Positions 49,725 through 61,972 of a stretch of DNA of 64,000 nt are shown here, one piece after another. Origin of the DNA: Stratiolaelaps scimitus. Lineage: Eukaryota > Arthropoda > Arachnida > Mesostigmata > Laelapidae. The notes beneath the pieces were generated by a model that did not search any database, was not told where the DNA came from, and worked only from the letters and a program-made list of their open reading frames with translations. The stretch spans positions 11,297,501 through 11,361,500 of the forward strand of contig JABWDB010000007.1 of the NCBI GenBank assembly GCA_019614645.1, in the 5' to 3' direction. Position numbers and translations under genes: made by a program. How positions within the stretch are numbered: position 1 is the stretch's first letter; each line of letters begins with the position of its first letter.

Positions 49725-52440
49725 GCCTGCTCTTTTTTACGTACGATCGGCAGGCGCGACTAAGGAGGCCATGGTAAGGACTACTCTAATATCGTTCTAC
49801 GTCGACGTTCCTCTTCGATAGGTCAACGTTCTGCTCTGTCGTTGCGGTGCTTTCTCGGGGGGTGCGGTGAGAGTACAGCTCCTGCTAATACGAAGTAGAT
49901 GAATATGAAGGTGAACATCTTCTAGTTATTGGACTGAATCAATCCACGTTTAAAGGGTCATGGAAGCTAGAGCTTGAGAGACACCAAAATTGAGAATTGT
50001 AGAGAAGCTACCTCGATATTGTGGGTTACATTTTACCATTTATCCGGGGCAAAGAGATGACAGAATATACCTATATGAGCAGTTAAGTTAGAGGTAGATT
50101 GTTCCTATCAATATATATGTATGCCTGCAAAGCGAAGGATTTATTTAGCACATACAACTTCAAACATACAGTAATTTGGAATTTGGTGGGGACCGAGGCC
50201 GTCATTGTCTCGAGGAAGGCGATGCCTGCAAAGTATTCTGAAAGCTGAAGGGTTTCGTTTTAAAGAACAACTATCTTCCTCCTTGGGGGGCCTCAGAGAC
50301 TAAGGCAGAATGGGTTGTTGTATCGATTAGTAGCTAGTCAGGTCTAGTTTGGTCGATCTGTTTACTCCTAGCCTCTATTCAGTTCACACTATTTCCTGAC
50401 ACTTCGTTTTTTTGCTGGCGACTATTTTCACATACTTAGTGAACCGTGCTCCGCGCACTTTTAAGCCAAAGAATGAACGAGAAAAACCCACAAGTAATTA
50501 CCTCAGCGTACATCAAACGTTGATGAAAATCTTAAAGCGCTGGCGGGAGTTCTGAAATAGCCCCCCGTCCTCTGCGATGTTTTAATATAATCTCACTTTT
50601 TTTTGTTTTTAAAATCCACGTTACCGCTTAAATATGCGTCAACAAAAACACGGCCCCAAAAGTTCTCGAAAGGTACCTTCGAAATCTCAAATGTTGGTTA
50701 GCCTCCTATAGGGTTGGCTAACGTTTCGAGTACCCTGTGTATTTGTATTTTATGCGCTCGTCGCGTGATCCGAGCTCGAATATTTTAGATGTCCAATGAA
50801 ATACAACAGAGGTAGCTGGTTCATGTTATCGTCTCTGATTGAAGACTATGTCTGGACAACGCGAAGTCCAGTCGCTGATGCTACATACGCCGAACTAGGT
50901 GCTTTCTCTCAGTGGAAACAATAGTACGCAAAACATAACTTTAGTCTGTCCTCCAGTTTCGGTTGACTACAATAAAAACTTCATTGCTTTCCGTCAGCTA
51001 TAGAAATTGAAAATCAAGGCGCTTAAGTGCTGAAGGATCCCCCTCATGCATTCATTATCGTTGTAGCGCTATTTTCAGCAGGGATAAGAAAATAAGGCTG
51101 TGTGCCGGTGGGTGCAGCCAGTTTGCGATTCTATGGATCTGCTATGGTCGCTTCGGTCGGTATTAAACTTGTATTAGCGGCGGCTCCCGAGTCAGCTGTG
51201 GCCCTATAGCCCCTGTGTCCTTACCTAGGACTCGAATGTTCGTAGTGCCGACCCATTTCTCCCTGAGTCTCCTTTATGTCTCCATTGGGTGGCTTCGTTT
51301 GGCCTGCGTCTCTGGGGACCCAGGTGTCCCTCGCGAAAGTGAGGCGACATCGATCCCTTCAGCAGACTACGACACAATCCTGGTTTCTCGCACACACGCA
51401 CTCCATGCCGTGGGATGGGATGCAGGACGGTCCTAGGCGCCTGTCCAACTCCAAGCCTTTACGCCATCCTGACGAAACGCAAATGAAAGCCACAGGCGTT
51501 CATTTTGGCACCAGCGGGCGGGACACGATAGCGTCAGTGTGTAAGGGCGACTTTACTGTTAATTCGATATGGTGGTGGTTTATTAACAAAGACTGGCTAT
51601 AAGGTACAATAAGTACAGTGATTCCATTGTGACCGCAAGACTATTTCAGAGAAACTGAAACATTTTTATGAAGTCTGTGAAGGGTTAAGTTTAAGCGAGA
51701 CCATGCCGATTTCAACGATATCGGAGATTCGATGTCCGTCAGGAACGACTCAATAGTTTACATGACGGGACTGCTTTCAGTGCAGGGATGATTGAAAGGG
51801 GCACAACTGTTTTCAGCGACTCGTGTATGCTTGTGCGTTACCTGGGTCTTGGCTCGCTTCTCAGATAGAACTAACGACTATCTAGTGCCAACCTGGACGG
51901 ACTTTATATTTCACGTGGTCGAGATAAAAAAAGTACATTTGCCTCACTAGTTATTGAATATATAGAACAGATTGATTGGAAATCTGGCGTGCCTCTAATA
52001 AATAGTCCTGACATCCGTCCACATTGCAAATTTTATGAATTTTTTCGGAGCTCTTTTTAAGGCAGCTCATACGTATAGCAAGTCCGCCCGAAGAACTCTG
52101 CGAGATTGACACAGCATAGGGCACGCACGATCAGACTTCGTTCATTTTCAACTCATCGGAATCCTCGAAGCCCTCACGATCTAACCGGTTTTCCTGTCCA
52201 GCTCTGACGGGATAGTTTTTCATCCATCCATTATACTAGTTCTTCAAGAGCTACCCCTTGTTCAGCATCGTACCGAGACGACGAGCTGAGCTGACGTGCG
52301 CCAATCGGCCTTACAGTGTGTGTGTGCACCTTCCCAAAGGGAGGTCGGTATTGTTATTGCTTAACACGTATCGCATCGAATCGCTAAACAAACTAAAAAT
52401 CCGCAGCATCTCCTCACCTGTCACGGCTGTGATGCTGTTC
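49725..52440. other. Non-coding stretch
   Basis: No recognised gene or repeat longer than short homopolymers. AT-richer than the neighbouring blocks, with few open frames, typical of intron or intergenic DNA. Confidence 0.5.
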
Positions 52441-52864
52441 AGGCGGAATTCTTCGTCGCGTTCCTCGCCGTAGTGGCGTCGGCAGCGGCGGCGACGGAAA
52501 TCGTGGTTGGTCGGTTGTTGCTCCCCCTGCGCGAAAGCGAAAATGCCATTTTGTCCAACGCCGGCCACGCTGCTGTCCACTACGACGATGCCGGAGACGC
52601 TCCGGAGCGCCGTCAGGTGATCGAGGAGGCTCAGGAAGGCACGGAGCTTGACGGGTAGACGAAGGCAGCCGGGAGACAGGAGGAAGTTGGTCGTAAAAGC
52701 GGTGTAACAAATAGCGGTCGATATTTTATACGGAAGAACATGCTGCGGTTGCCGTTGGCGTTAGCGTCGTCGACGTCGTTGTTGTTCTTGCTGTCTTCGT
52801 TGTTGTTGTTGTTGCCATCGTCGTCACGCAGAGCCGCCCGCGCAGCCGATAGACGCTGTCGCTC
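52441..52864 (-). other. GC-rich segment with coding-like minus-strand frames
   Basis: On the minus strand an acceptor (ACATTACCTGCATCAG) ends at 52865. The frame from 52864 then reads ERQRLSAARAALRDDDGNNN, an Asn/Asp-rich linker and NANGNRSMFF. Farther on, a frame reading VKLRAFLSLLDHLTALRSVS and onward ends at a good donor (TGACAG|GTGAGG) near 52421. A short intron (GTATAA to TCAAG) could join them, but the phase then favours a Pro/Arg-rich frame instead. Plus-strand frames (EIVVGRLLLPLRESENAIL) are equally open and also meet donors (GATGCAG|GTAATG). I cannot choose strand or frame; CpG-rich regulatory DNA is as likely. A (GTT)n run lies at 52799-52814. Confidence 0.25.
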
Positions 52865-54110
52865 CTGATGCAGGTAATGTTAAGGTCCCCTCTCCTAGGT
52901 CTTCTAGGGCTTTGCGGTGTGTCCATATAAACTTTACGGCTCTTCGCCACCCGCTCATGTTGACGACGGGCCTGTGCGCCTGGTGTGCGGCTGCAGTTTC
53001 GCACCGATCAACAGCAAGGGGCAAATGGCTGTCATAGGATGGATGCTACGGCGGATAGAGCTTCGGCAAACCATGCAGATTGTGCAGTCAAGCGAAGGTG
53101 GCCAGACAGAGAGGAAAAGAAAAGGTAGCGTGAAAAGGGAGGTAGCTGTTCGACTTTCACATCGATTGATTGTGATGAAGGGGTGCGTAAGATCTATGCC
53201 ATAGTGATATCGAATGTAGCCACCGTATGCGTGAGTATCATAGGACGAACAAGTGTATCAGCGGTTTTGATGATGCAGTATCGGTAGTGGGTTTCTGATG
53301 ACGGCAAATACGCATCGTTTCGCGGTTTCGATGCTAACAGACAGCTAAGACTTATGCTGATATGTCCTTCTTTACGTGATGTCGCCGTGTTCACTTGACT
53401 CAGCGAGCTTCCATGTGCTCACCTTAGTAGCCAGTGAGCAAACGGAAGGAAATAACACGGAGGAAAAACCATTTGTCATACGGTTCAGGACAAGACGGGA
53501 CAGATCTCGGCCCATCCAGCTAAAATGGACGAGGAAGTCGAGCAAGTCGCGGGCCACGATTCAAGCTAAAACAAAAATGGCGCCAGCGGGACGTGTTGGG
53601 ATGACCTGTTGAGCGAAGTGGTGGAAGTTCCGCGATTGACGAACAATGTAATGCGCCTAGGAACTCTTGTTTTGCTCAGCAGATGTCATAGAACGAACTT
53701 GTGTTACAGTCGTTGACTGTGGCGGAACTGCCAGCTTGACCAATACAAAAATCTGTACAGGCCCATGTCTTTGACAAATACATTTCGAACACTTAAAGCA
53801 TGACGTCGAAATCTTGAAACGAACTTAATCTAAAACAACAAAGATTTGCCATTTGGTGTTCGTTTGCTCGGGTTTGGGTCTTTTTTTCTCTCAATTGTGT
53901 AAAAATTGACCAAGCTTTACCCCGGAATTCGCTTTCCCCCCGGAGACCTTCTCAATTGGCGAGCATTTTACTCAACAGTATATTCAGTATATTAAAACAT
54001 GTATAATTCTACCGCGGTGACTATATATTTCGTGGAAGGAAAAATTGCGCAGGGGGGTATGCATCAGCTATTATAGATCGGATCTGAGCTGAATGTCAGA
54101 TTGTTTTTAG

Positions 54111-54292
54111 TTAGAGGACAAGAACAACTGTACGAATCTTCGACAGGACAACGCATAGGCGCCAAGCGCATACATGCCTTCTGTTCAGCCGACGGCGATC
54201 TGACGAAGTACCACCAACGTTACGAGAGTCTTCCGGACCGTCTTCCTCGTGGCTACTGGTATTACTCGTGCACCTTTATCGTTCGTCTGTGA
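54111..54292 (+). CDS. Candidate terminal exon, unrecognised
   Basis: After the acceptor GATTGTTTTTAG (ending 54110) the 182-base segment enters with two bases and reads RGQEQLYESSTGQRIGAKRI, HAFCSADGDLTKYHQRYE and SLPDRLPRGYWYYSCTFIV, ending RL then TGA at 54290-54292. Composition and codon use are coding-like, with many Tyr/Arg/Asp and few rare codons. No homolog was recognised. Its entry phase matches the exit of the navigator exon at 16051 (G|TT, Val), 38 kb upstream. It could be an alternative last exon of that gene, the end of a nested gene, or chance. An AATAAA lies far downstream (about 54943). Confidence 0.3.
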
Positions 54293-54299
54293 TTTCGAG

Positions 54300-57200
54300 A
54301 AGAAACAGGTGATAACCTAGCAGCGGTCCCTTGACAGAACGGTGACCTCCTTCGAGTACAGCATTTTTTGCCCTGCCATATTATATGCGCGTCGGCCGTG
54401 GACACCACCCATCGTTAGGGCCATTGCCAGTATGATTAGCGGGGTTGAAGCCGGCCAGTGGAAACCCTCTGGCTGTTCCTGGCCGCCGGTAAGCCAGACA
54501 CCCAATGCGCACTTGGCTCGAAACCAATTTCGTGGTTTCACACGCCTCTTCTTCAGCTTCAGAACTTACTCATTAGTCACACTCTCCTCGAATCAGCTTG
54601 CAGCAGCAATTTTTATGTTGATATGTTTAGAAAACTGTGCTCTAATCGTTCTCTCCCAACCGATTTCCCCATCGTTACTATTATATAATATTTGAACTCA
54701 ATCGTCTCCCTTCATCGCATGTACTGTACTTTGAGCTTCACCTCAATTAAACTGCCATGACATTATCCGATCATGATTGGTATTCTTCCACAGCGCATCG
54801 CTTCCCATTCACTGCGCTCTAGCAGCTCCAGCGCGAACTACAGACCCTCCTACGAATCTCTAAATTTCAACCCTAACATTTTCCTCTGTAAGTAGCTCTG
54901 CGCTAATATTCCACGACAGATAAAGTCGGCCTGTAAATGAGAATAAAAGTGTCCACTGTCCTCAATTTCGCTTACGTAAATTGACGTTTCAGACCGAAAC
55001 ACCCTAAGAGGAAACAGCACCCCAGCTCATTTCTTGTTTCAAGCTGATTGACGTGAGCCGAACTCAGCCGAACCTTCGTTCAAGTGACACCTGTCCTGGG
55101 CACTTGCTCCTCTTCTGTGTTGATAATTTTCTTAGCCAGGCACGAACTAGCTGATTGTGGCCATTCCTGGAGTATCGGCTGGCAGAGGATAATTTTAATA
55201 GGTCCCTCCGTTCGTGGCGCACTCCTAACCGGGGACCCCGGCCCACTTTCGAGAAGGACGGGTCGTCGACGACCGTTACGTCGGCCATTTCTACCTTACG
55301 CGTCGGCTGCTTGCTGGCGGGTGGCGCCCGCGCGTTTCGTTCGACTACAACGAAGTAGTAGTTGGATTGGGTTTTTACGCCTTCAAGAGGAAGGAAGGTG
55401 GTCCCTGTTGTTGTTGGCGGCGGTGGCGGCGACGGGCCCAGTAGTTATAGCCCAGAGCGCCGAGTCCTGCCACGTTTGCGAGGGAGGCAAACGTGCCGCC
55501 GCGGCAGGCTGACACTCCGTACATCGTAGTTCCGTTCGCGTGAACGCACGGACGGCTGCCTGCAACGTGGTCGCAATTTCGGCAATGAGTTTAGCAAAAA
55601 CAAGGGCGCCGTGACGGTCGCCGTGCTCTGCCGCACAGGGGTCGTTCAACGATCTCGGAACGCCAAGAGACCGCCAAGAACATGGCACAAAGGCGAAAGA
55701 AAGCAGCGTGGAGAGGCGGGCTGAACAACAAGGAAACATCGTCGGAAAGAGAGAGAGAGGGAGCGAGAGACGGGTGAAATGGTCCGGTGCTGTGTTCGTC
55801 TGGCTGGGGGTCATGCCGCTGAGTGGAGCCGAGGTCTCGAAAGACGGCGGTCGGGGCAAACACGTGAAGTTGTCATTATTGCCCAATTTGCATTTGAGCA
55901 CTCTCCACCGTTTCGTACTCCCGATCCCCAATGGCAACTGCTGTGTTTCAGGTCCGTGCACAAGCAGGATCGCCAATGGACAGAGCTGGCGTGGCATTTC
56001 AAAGAGTCGACGGTCAGGCAGACGCTCTTCGAAAGACCCCGTTCCAATAAGGAATATTCAAATGATACTGTAACAACGACTGTGACATGCGGATAGAGCA
56101 GCACGACGAACAGCGATTTGTGGCCGTTTTTGACACGTTTCTTATACCAAAAATGAAGGCACGTACCACAATTATCTCGTGTGGGGATACTGACGGTAAA
56201 ACGCGTAGGTTAGTATTTATATATATCATATATTGCCGATGTAGCGCGTGTGATGATTTCTCGTGGCAAAATCAACGACGAGTCTAGGAAGAATCGGGTT
56301 TATGGTTAACAAGATAAAAATTTCGCCACAATGGGATTCATTATTCAAAAATCGACATTTCAGTTTTTTGCCATAGGGTCGAATAGGGTGTTTCTACGAA
56401 AACACTCTGATTTTTAAACAAATCTCAATGAAGAAGTTACGCATATGTCTGTACTCATATGTCTGACTCTGTGGAAGGGCGTAAGAGTTACTCAGCCATA
56501 TTGGAAATTGAGCGTAGTTTTTCGATTGTCAACTGAGATGGCGGGGAACCGGGGTGATTTCTGAGGGTTTATTCAATACTAGAACAGGGTAGTTGACATA
56601 TAGGATAACGGATGCAGCTATCTGACTCGAAGAACGAGTTGGAGTAACTCAATCAGTGGAAGTGGTCTCGCCGCAGTTAGGTTACAGTATCGCTGGGGAA
56701 ACACAATTAACTAGGGCAAGCAGGGTAGGGTAATCGGAAAACAGAAGTGATGTAACGGACTAAGAAGGACAATACAGTGGGTTAACTTAAATCGGCTAAT
56801 AGCGGAACTGCAATTAGATAATTGCAAGGGGAGAACAACAATTAGCGTGACAGAGTATCGGGGATTCGTGAGACACTACAACAAAACAAATAGTATGAGG
56901 GAAATTATACGGTTCCGGACTGTCCAGCCCAGGTATGCTCCGTACCATATCAAGATAGACGTGAAAACCCACTTGAGGAATCAATTACCAGTGTATAATA
57001 GTTTAATCATTAAGAAGGGGCCAATATGCCCTCATGTGAATCCGTTGTCCGTATAAAAATCTTGCGCAGCGAGATTGTCAACTACGCACACGTTGATTGT
57101 GCATGCAATCGTCGTCTAACAACGATAGCGCCCGTGGCTGAGCCCGGGAGGAGCAATTGTTTTGTGTTCGTGTGTCGGCGCTGGTAACGATTTCCCCTTC

Positions 57201-60012
57201 TCGGCTCATGTGTGGTTTCGTTACGACAACAGGTGGCCTGGATGGTTGGAGGGCTGGCCCGATGGCTGGTTGCTTGGTCGGCTGATTGAATAGTGGGGTA
57301 CTCTGTCTATCTGTCTGTTTGGCTGCCTGGCTCTTTATCTCTCACTCTCTCTCTTTCCCTCTCTCTGGATCCCCCTGGAGGACGAGCGGTGGCTAAGGAG
57401 TCGGAGGTGTTGCAAATGTGCTGCCCCGAGAAGATCTCAGTGAAATGGTAGAGGATAGGTAGATGGAATGGAGATTACGACAGTTGCCGCAGGTGGGGTG
57501 GAAGAAGCAGCAGCCGCGGCAGGCCACAGTCTGTGTGTGGACCGGGCCGCGCCAGGCCCCAGGCTGTTGGAGGGCAGGCAATCGCATAGGCATCTGGGTA
57601 GGTGGGGTGCGCCAGGAGAGGTGGAAGGCCTTATCGCGGCTGCCCGGCCTACTAATGGAAGATTACGACGAGCAGAGGCTGTACAGACTGCACAGAGACG
57701 AAACCCGGCCGCAGTTCATCTCGACGGCGACAACGGGGATAGAGCTAGCGGCGAGGTATCTCCATTGCTCCTGCTTCGTCCGCTCAATCTAGGAGTGTGC
57801 ACAGGATTGGAGGCCCAGGACGTAAGGAGATTGTGCCGAGCAAGAGATGACGGGTAACGGAATTGTCCAAATTGCTCAGTGCCAACCCCATGATGAAAGA
57901 TTGAATGCATGATATAAGTACGCGATCATGTTCATTTCGCGTATTCAGATACGTGTCGATCTCTTCCGAGGCAGAAACGACCAGTACGCTCCCGGTGGCA
58001 AAATGGGATTCAGTGCCGTTGGTTTCGACAGACTCGCCGATGTTGGCGCACCTGTATTTTGCGTATGTGTACATAACGCACATGCATATGCACGAGTAGG
58101 TAGATTGACGAAAACAGCTGGTTAGCGAGGTCTATATAAGCTCGGGTCGACAGCCGAGAAATGCAACGAAGCCGTGGTGAAAGACGCGCCCAGGAGGCCA
58201 CGCTTGTATTGCACGATGAAGGCACGCCTTTTTGCATTCGGTCACGACAAAGTCGTTGGAGAGACGCTAGATAAATACCAAGGAAAGAAAAGAAACGAGG
58301 AAGAAAAACGTCCGAAAGGGAAAACCGCGATAGCGAATGGCAGCAAAAGCTAGAGCGGCATAGTGGGGGGGGACTAATGGAGTTCTGTTGGGAAGAGAAG
58401 TCGGCGTGTCCATTTCTCGAGACTATCGCAAAGAGAGCCTCTTCGATCATGTTCTGAGACTGAGATGGCAATCTTCCGCCGTCGCCTAACGCTACCCTGC
58501 AAGTGAATTAGTTAGAACATTTCCAAGCAGTTACTGTGAAGCGAGAGAGCTGTAGAAACCCGGTCGTTTAGTACGATTTAATTTGCTAATGTTTTCATTC
58601 GACTAGTAGGTGAATTCATATGTGAAGAATACCATGCTAAAGCCTCTTGAATCAGGGATATTGCCCAATTATCCTCGCAATTCTGTGATATTATGATGTG
58701 TGGCTTTTGTAACCAGAGCGGACCCTGGATAGTAAGCTCTTCTAGCCTCTGCTGAAGTCCACTGACTGTTTTTCGTACAAAAACTACCCTGCTACAGCTA
58801 GTACAGCCATGTGACAATCGGCCCAATTGGTCGCTAGGTCAGCGTAAGGCTCGAAGTGCACTCCGGGATCCAAAGAGGGTTGTCTCTGCCATTCTACCCA
58901 TAGGAATAAGTTAGTGATATTTTTTGTTGTCCCACTACGGTCTCGTTCCAGCGGAACAAAGCATCAGAGCTTGTCAGCTTCGCCACAACACTGATAACCT
59001 TCTCTCGACATTGATCTTAGGGTATCACCCACATGGTAGAAGTACTATGTATATTCCTTAGGCTTGGTATATATGATATACATCTGAAACAGATGCATGA
59101 CCAGTGCTAAAGCCACGTTGAGAAATGGGCGTCTTTCTCAAGCTGGGCCTCGGCAATTCGTTTGTGGAATGGTGGGACGCGGCGGCAGTTACAGCAGCAG
59201 CTCCGCACGTCTTCTATCGTCGTCAGAAGTTCGGACGGGTCATATGACCCTCTCCCTGCTTCAGGGGCTCTGTGTTAATGAGGCCTGGCTACACGCCTGA
59301 CAGGACACCCACCACAAGCCCTTCGTTCGAGGCGCTTACCTCTGCGGTAACCCATTCTACTCGCCTTATTGCCATTCGGGACGGGCTGGCCGGCTAACTC
59401 GCTAGCTACCTGGCGGTATCTCAACGACACTGTCCCACTAGCAGAATGTCCTTCACGACCTCGTCCCTCGATCCACACAGTCCGCACAATTGCACCTCGC
59501 CTTTCATGCTCCACCAGCCAACCCGCAGACTTGTTCACCGGGCGATGGGGATCGCAGGCGAGGTGCGGGTGTTCAAACTCAACCAAAGCAGGCCCATTCC
59601 GTTCCCATTTTGCGGTTGAGGTGCTGATCTGTTGCAGACGTCACATATCTGCCTGATAGAGGCCGGTTCGACTGAAGGGGCTTCGGGCTGCCACAAGCTC
59701 CCAACGAAGAGCCTGCTTGTATCAAGCAAGTACAGTGACGGAGCCCCGAAGCTGCCGCCTCTCTCCCTCCCATCTCGTAGTGAGGCGTGGAAAAGCTGCT
59801 CGAACTTGAAGCGGGTCGAGGGTAGCAGTGGTTTGAAATGGTCCCCCCACAAATGCCCCACAATTTCGACGCAGTGACTGCTGCTAACTGTGCTGCCGCC
59901 TTCAATGTGCAGCTCGGTTTCAATGTGCAACCCACCTATTGGTGCGCGCATACGCCGCGCGTTTGGCTTGCGGGTTCGTGCGCTTGTGCTAAATGTCAAC
60001 CCTTAGCGGCAG
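54300..60012. other. Mixed GC-rich and AT-rich non-coding stretch
   Basis: No recognised gene. 55080-55880 is GC-rich, and a 204-codon minus-strand frame there overlaps open frames on the other strand. CT/GA tracts lie near 55751-55765 and 57336-57365. 57241-57335 is a run of imperfect GGCTGG/CTGTCT simple sequence. A plus-strand frame near 57640-57792 (MEDYDEQRLYRLHRDETRPQ) looks coding-like but has no support beyond composition. Confidence 0.35.
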
Positions 60013-60021
60013 TTGCGCTCA

Positions 60022-60028
60022 TATATAA
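60022..60028 (+). promoter_or_regulatory. TATA box of a compact promoter-like segment
   Basis: TATATAA at 60022-60028 lies about 60 bp before the ATG at 60082. An inverted CCAAT (ATTGG) sits near 59938-59942, roughly 85 bp upstream, so spacing resembles a strong animal core promoter. The expected start would fall near 60050-60056. No sequence-specific initiator match was found. Confidence 0.35.
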
Positions 60029-60081
60029 ACGGTTGGTGTGTAACAGATTCGACTCTTATCACCGAAATCCAACACCATGAT

Positions 60082-60306
60082 ATGTCTGGCCGTCGCCTCG
60101 CTCTTGCCCGACTTGTCGGCGAGAATCCCAATGTCATCTCTTTCTCTCTCACTGTCTGCCTCTTTGCTGGCGCTTTGGTGCCCGCCGTCGCCTCCGAAGA
60201 GCTCCGTCTGACCCGACCACGAAGCTTGTTCCCAACAACCATGTGTTGTATGTTATTGCCGGGGCGGGTTCGGGTCGGCTTCAAGTTTCACAACCAGCTG
60301 TTGTGA
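60082..60306 (+). CDS. Small ORF with signal-peptide-like segment
   Basis: A 74-residue frame from the ATG at 60082 starts MSGRRLALARLVGENPNVIS and continues with a hydrophobic core (FSLTVCLFAGALVPAVAS). A possible cleavage site precedes EELRL, leaving a basic tail of about 35 residues ending NQLL and TGA. The n-region of about 19 residues is long for a signal peptide; a membrane anchor is the alternative. The first half uses mostly pyrimidine-ending codons, but the DNA is also CT-rich there. A TATA box sits upstream and a hairpin just downstream, giving a compact intronless unit. An overlapping ATG at 60077 opens a different frame and would compete. No family was recognised. Confidence 0.27.
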   Translation: MSGRRLALARLVGENPNVISFSLTVCLFAGALVPAVASEELRLTRPRSLFPTTMCCMLLPGRVRVGFKFHNQLL

Positions 60307-60309
60307 CAT

Positions 60310-60335
60310 TCTCGTTGGCACAAGGGCCAACGAGA
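60310..60335. repeat. Perfect 10-bp stem hairpin just after the small ORF stop
   Basis: TCTCGTTGGC (60310-60319) and GCCAACGAGA (60326-60335) pair perfectly around the loop ACAAGG, starting four bases after the TGA. The position recalls replication-dependent histone 3' ends, but the sequence does not match the histone stem-loop consensus. Confidence 0.9.
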
Positions 60336-60918
60336 GAGGACGAGCTACGGCGTAGAAGCGAGATTCAGTTCAGAGTTGCTAGGTGGGGTTAGAAGAATAA
60401 GAGGAAAAAGAGGACACCCTCACGAGTTCCTGCGAAAGAGAGAGAGAGAGGCATTGATAAAGACTGGGGGGGAGGTCAGGCTTTTGGGCTACTGACCTGT
60501 TGGGCGTTCTCGGAAATACATTTCATACGACATGATCCGTTCCACTTGTTAACATGAACGACGACACTAGCAGCTATCAATCAATCGTCTCGAACGGATA
60601 TGTTAGATGTGGGTTAGCACACCTATCCAAGGCAATGTGTGTAGTCTAGTCGCACTTACAGGAGGCGCATCGTCTTGCGTAAATAAAAAAAACCGTTGAT
60701 CGGTAGAATTATAATACTGGGATGGCCGTGTCGATCGTGATTGCTATTCGTCACTATGTTGATGGCACTGTAACCACTGTTCAGGACCAACACCAAATGA
60801 CCTGCAAGTCATCTTATTGTAGCCTTATGATCTTCTTGCTATTACGTTGATATTACGAACAGGTTGCAACCTCGTTGATGCGCTAGCATACTAAATCGTC
60901 AAATATTGTACTACTGAG

Positions 60919-60921
<3 letters not shown>

Positions 60922-60949
<28 letters not shown>
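60922..60949. repeat. (TA)n microsatellite
   Basis: Fourteen TA units, followed by CACTCTC. Confidence 0.95.
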
Positions 60950-60952
<3 letters not shown>

Positions 60953-61960
60953 TCTCATTGCGAAGGCCCCGTTCGCTTCCAGACCGACAGCAATCCCGAC
61001 CGACGACAACGAAGAACATTCCGTGTTAAATTTATCTTTATGTTTGTCCGGCTACTAACTCATCTTCTTCTTTTCTATCGTTCTATTTTGTTCTTGTCAC
61101 CCAGTGACGACAACAACAGTGATAACAGTAATAACAGGCGCAACACACGCTACTTCTGTTCAAACTCCATGGAGCTCGTGGCCCCTACATGCCCCCTTCG
61201 TTGGCTACTCCTGCGCTTTCAGCGCCACCTTTTTTTTTCTCTGTTAGCGATGATGTCTTTTCTTTCTACTCGCGTCTCGCGCACTTCTCCTCTTTTCGTT
61301 GCTTCGTAGCGGCGGCCTCTATCGTCATGGTGGTAGTGTAGCAAGCTACCGCAGCTGCTCTATGGCACTATTCTTGCTACCCGTCCTCAAAGCTCAATAG
61401 CCGACCTGAGTCCATTTCTCTCTGCGTTCTCTTTGCCTTTGCGCTCCGTGGAACGTTCGCAGAGTGCGGGCACCTCTTGGCGCGAGTACGGACGGAGAAA
61501 ATCTGATTAAAGTCGACGGGTCCCGAATGCGGAGCAGGTTGGAGAGAGCTCGACACTATGGCAGGCAACGAGGTAGACGGGCATCAGGCTAGTCCTGTTT
61601 GGGAGGCAGTACCGTCAAGGGAGAGCAAGAGGAAAAAGAAGGACAACCCTGCTTCAGGCTGTGTGGAGGTATCGCCTGCAACGGCAGCACCCATAGTCAT
61701 ACTGTCCAGTGTCGGTCGGGGCCTTCGTCAGAGCAAGTGGACCAGTAAAGGAGGCACAACTGAGAGACGAAATTGGTTAAGTCAAAATACCATAGCATTC
61801 CCTACGCACACGTCCCGGGCTGGCACCGTTTAGTGGGACGGTATCGATACCACTGAATCGAAGAACTCGACATGTTCGGTATAGATGGCATGGGTGCACT
61901 GTACAGGGTACCATAGAGAATGTGGTGAGAGTGTGTGTGTCTGCCTGTTTGCCTGTGTAG

Positions 61961-61972
61961 AAAAAGCACATG
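61961..61972 (+). other. Possible 12-nt microexon
   Basis: AAAAAGCACATG is bounded by a GT/pyrimidine-rich acceptor (GTCTGCCTGTTTGCCTGTGTAG) and a near-consensus donor (GTAAGTATG). Being divisible by three it could be inserted without frame change, adding Lys-Lys-His-Met in one phase. No flanking exons were identified, so its gene is unknown; the navigator gene on the same strand is a candidate host. A second strong donor (GTAAGTACC) occurs at 62107 after an open frame. Confidence 0.25.

Noticed and set aside
55383..55997. Longest open frame in the window (204 codons, minus strand)
   Set aside because: It lies in GC-rich DNA where frames on both strands stay open, reads as Pro/Ser/Arg-rich sequence without motifs and overlaps several equally open plus-strand frames.
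57463..57857. Two overlapping plus-strand frames (109 and 129 codons)
   Set aside because: Both overlap in GC-rich sequence after a CTGTCT simple-sequence region. One looks coding-like only near its end, with no splice support.
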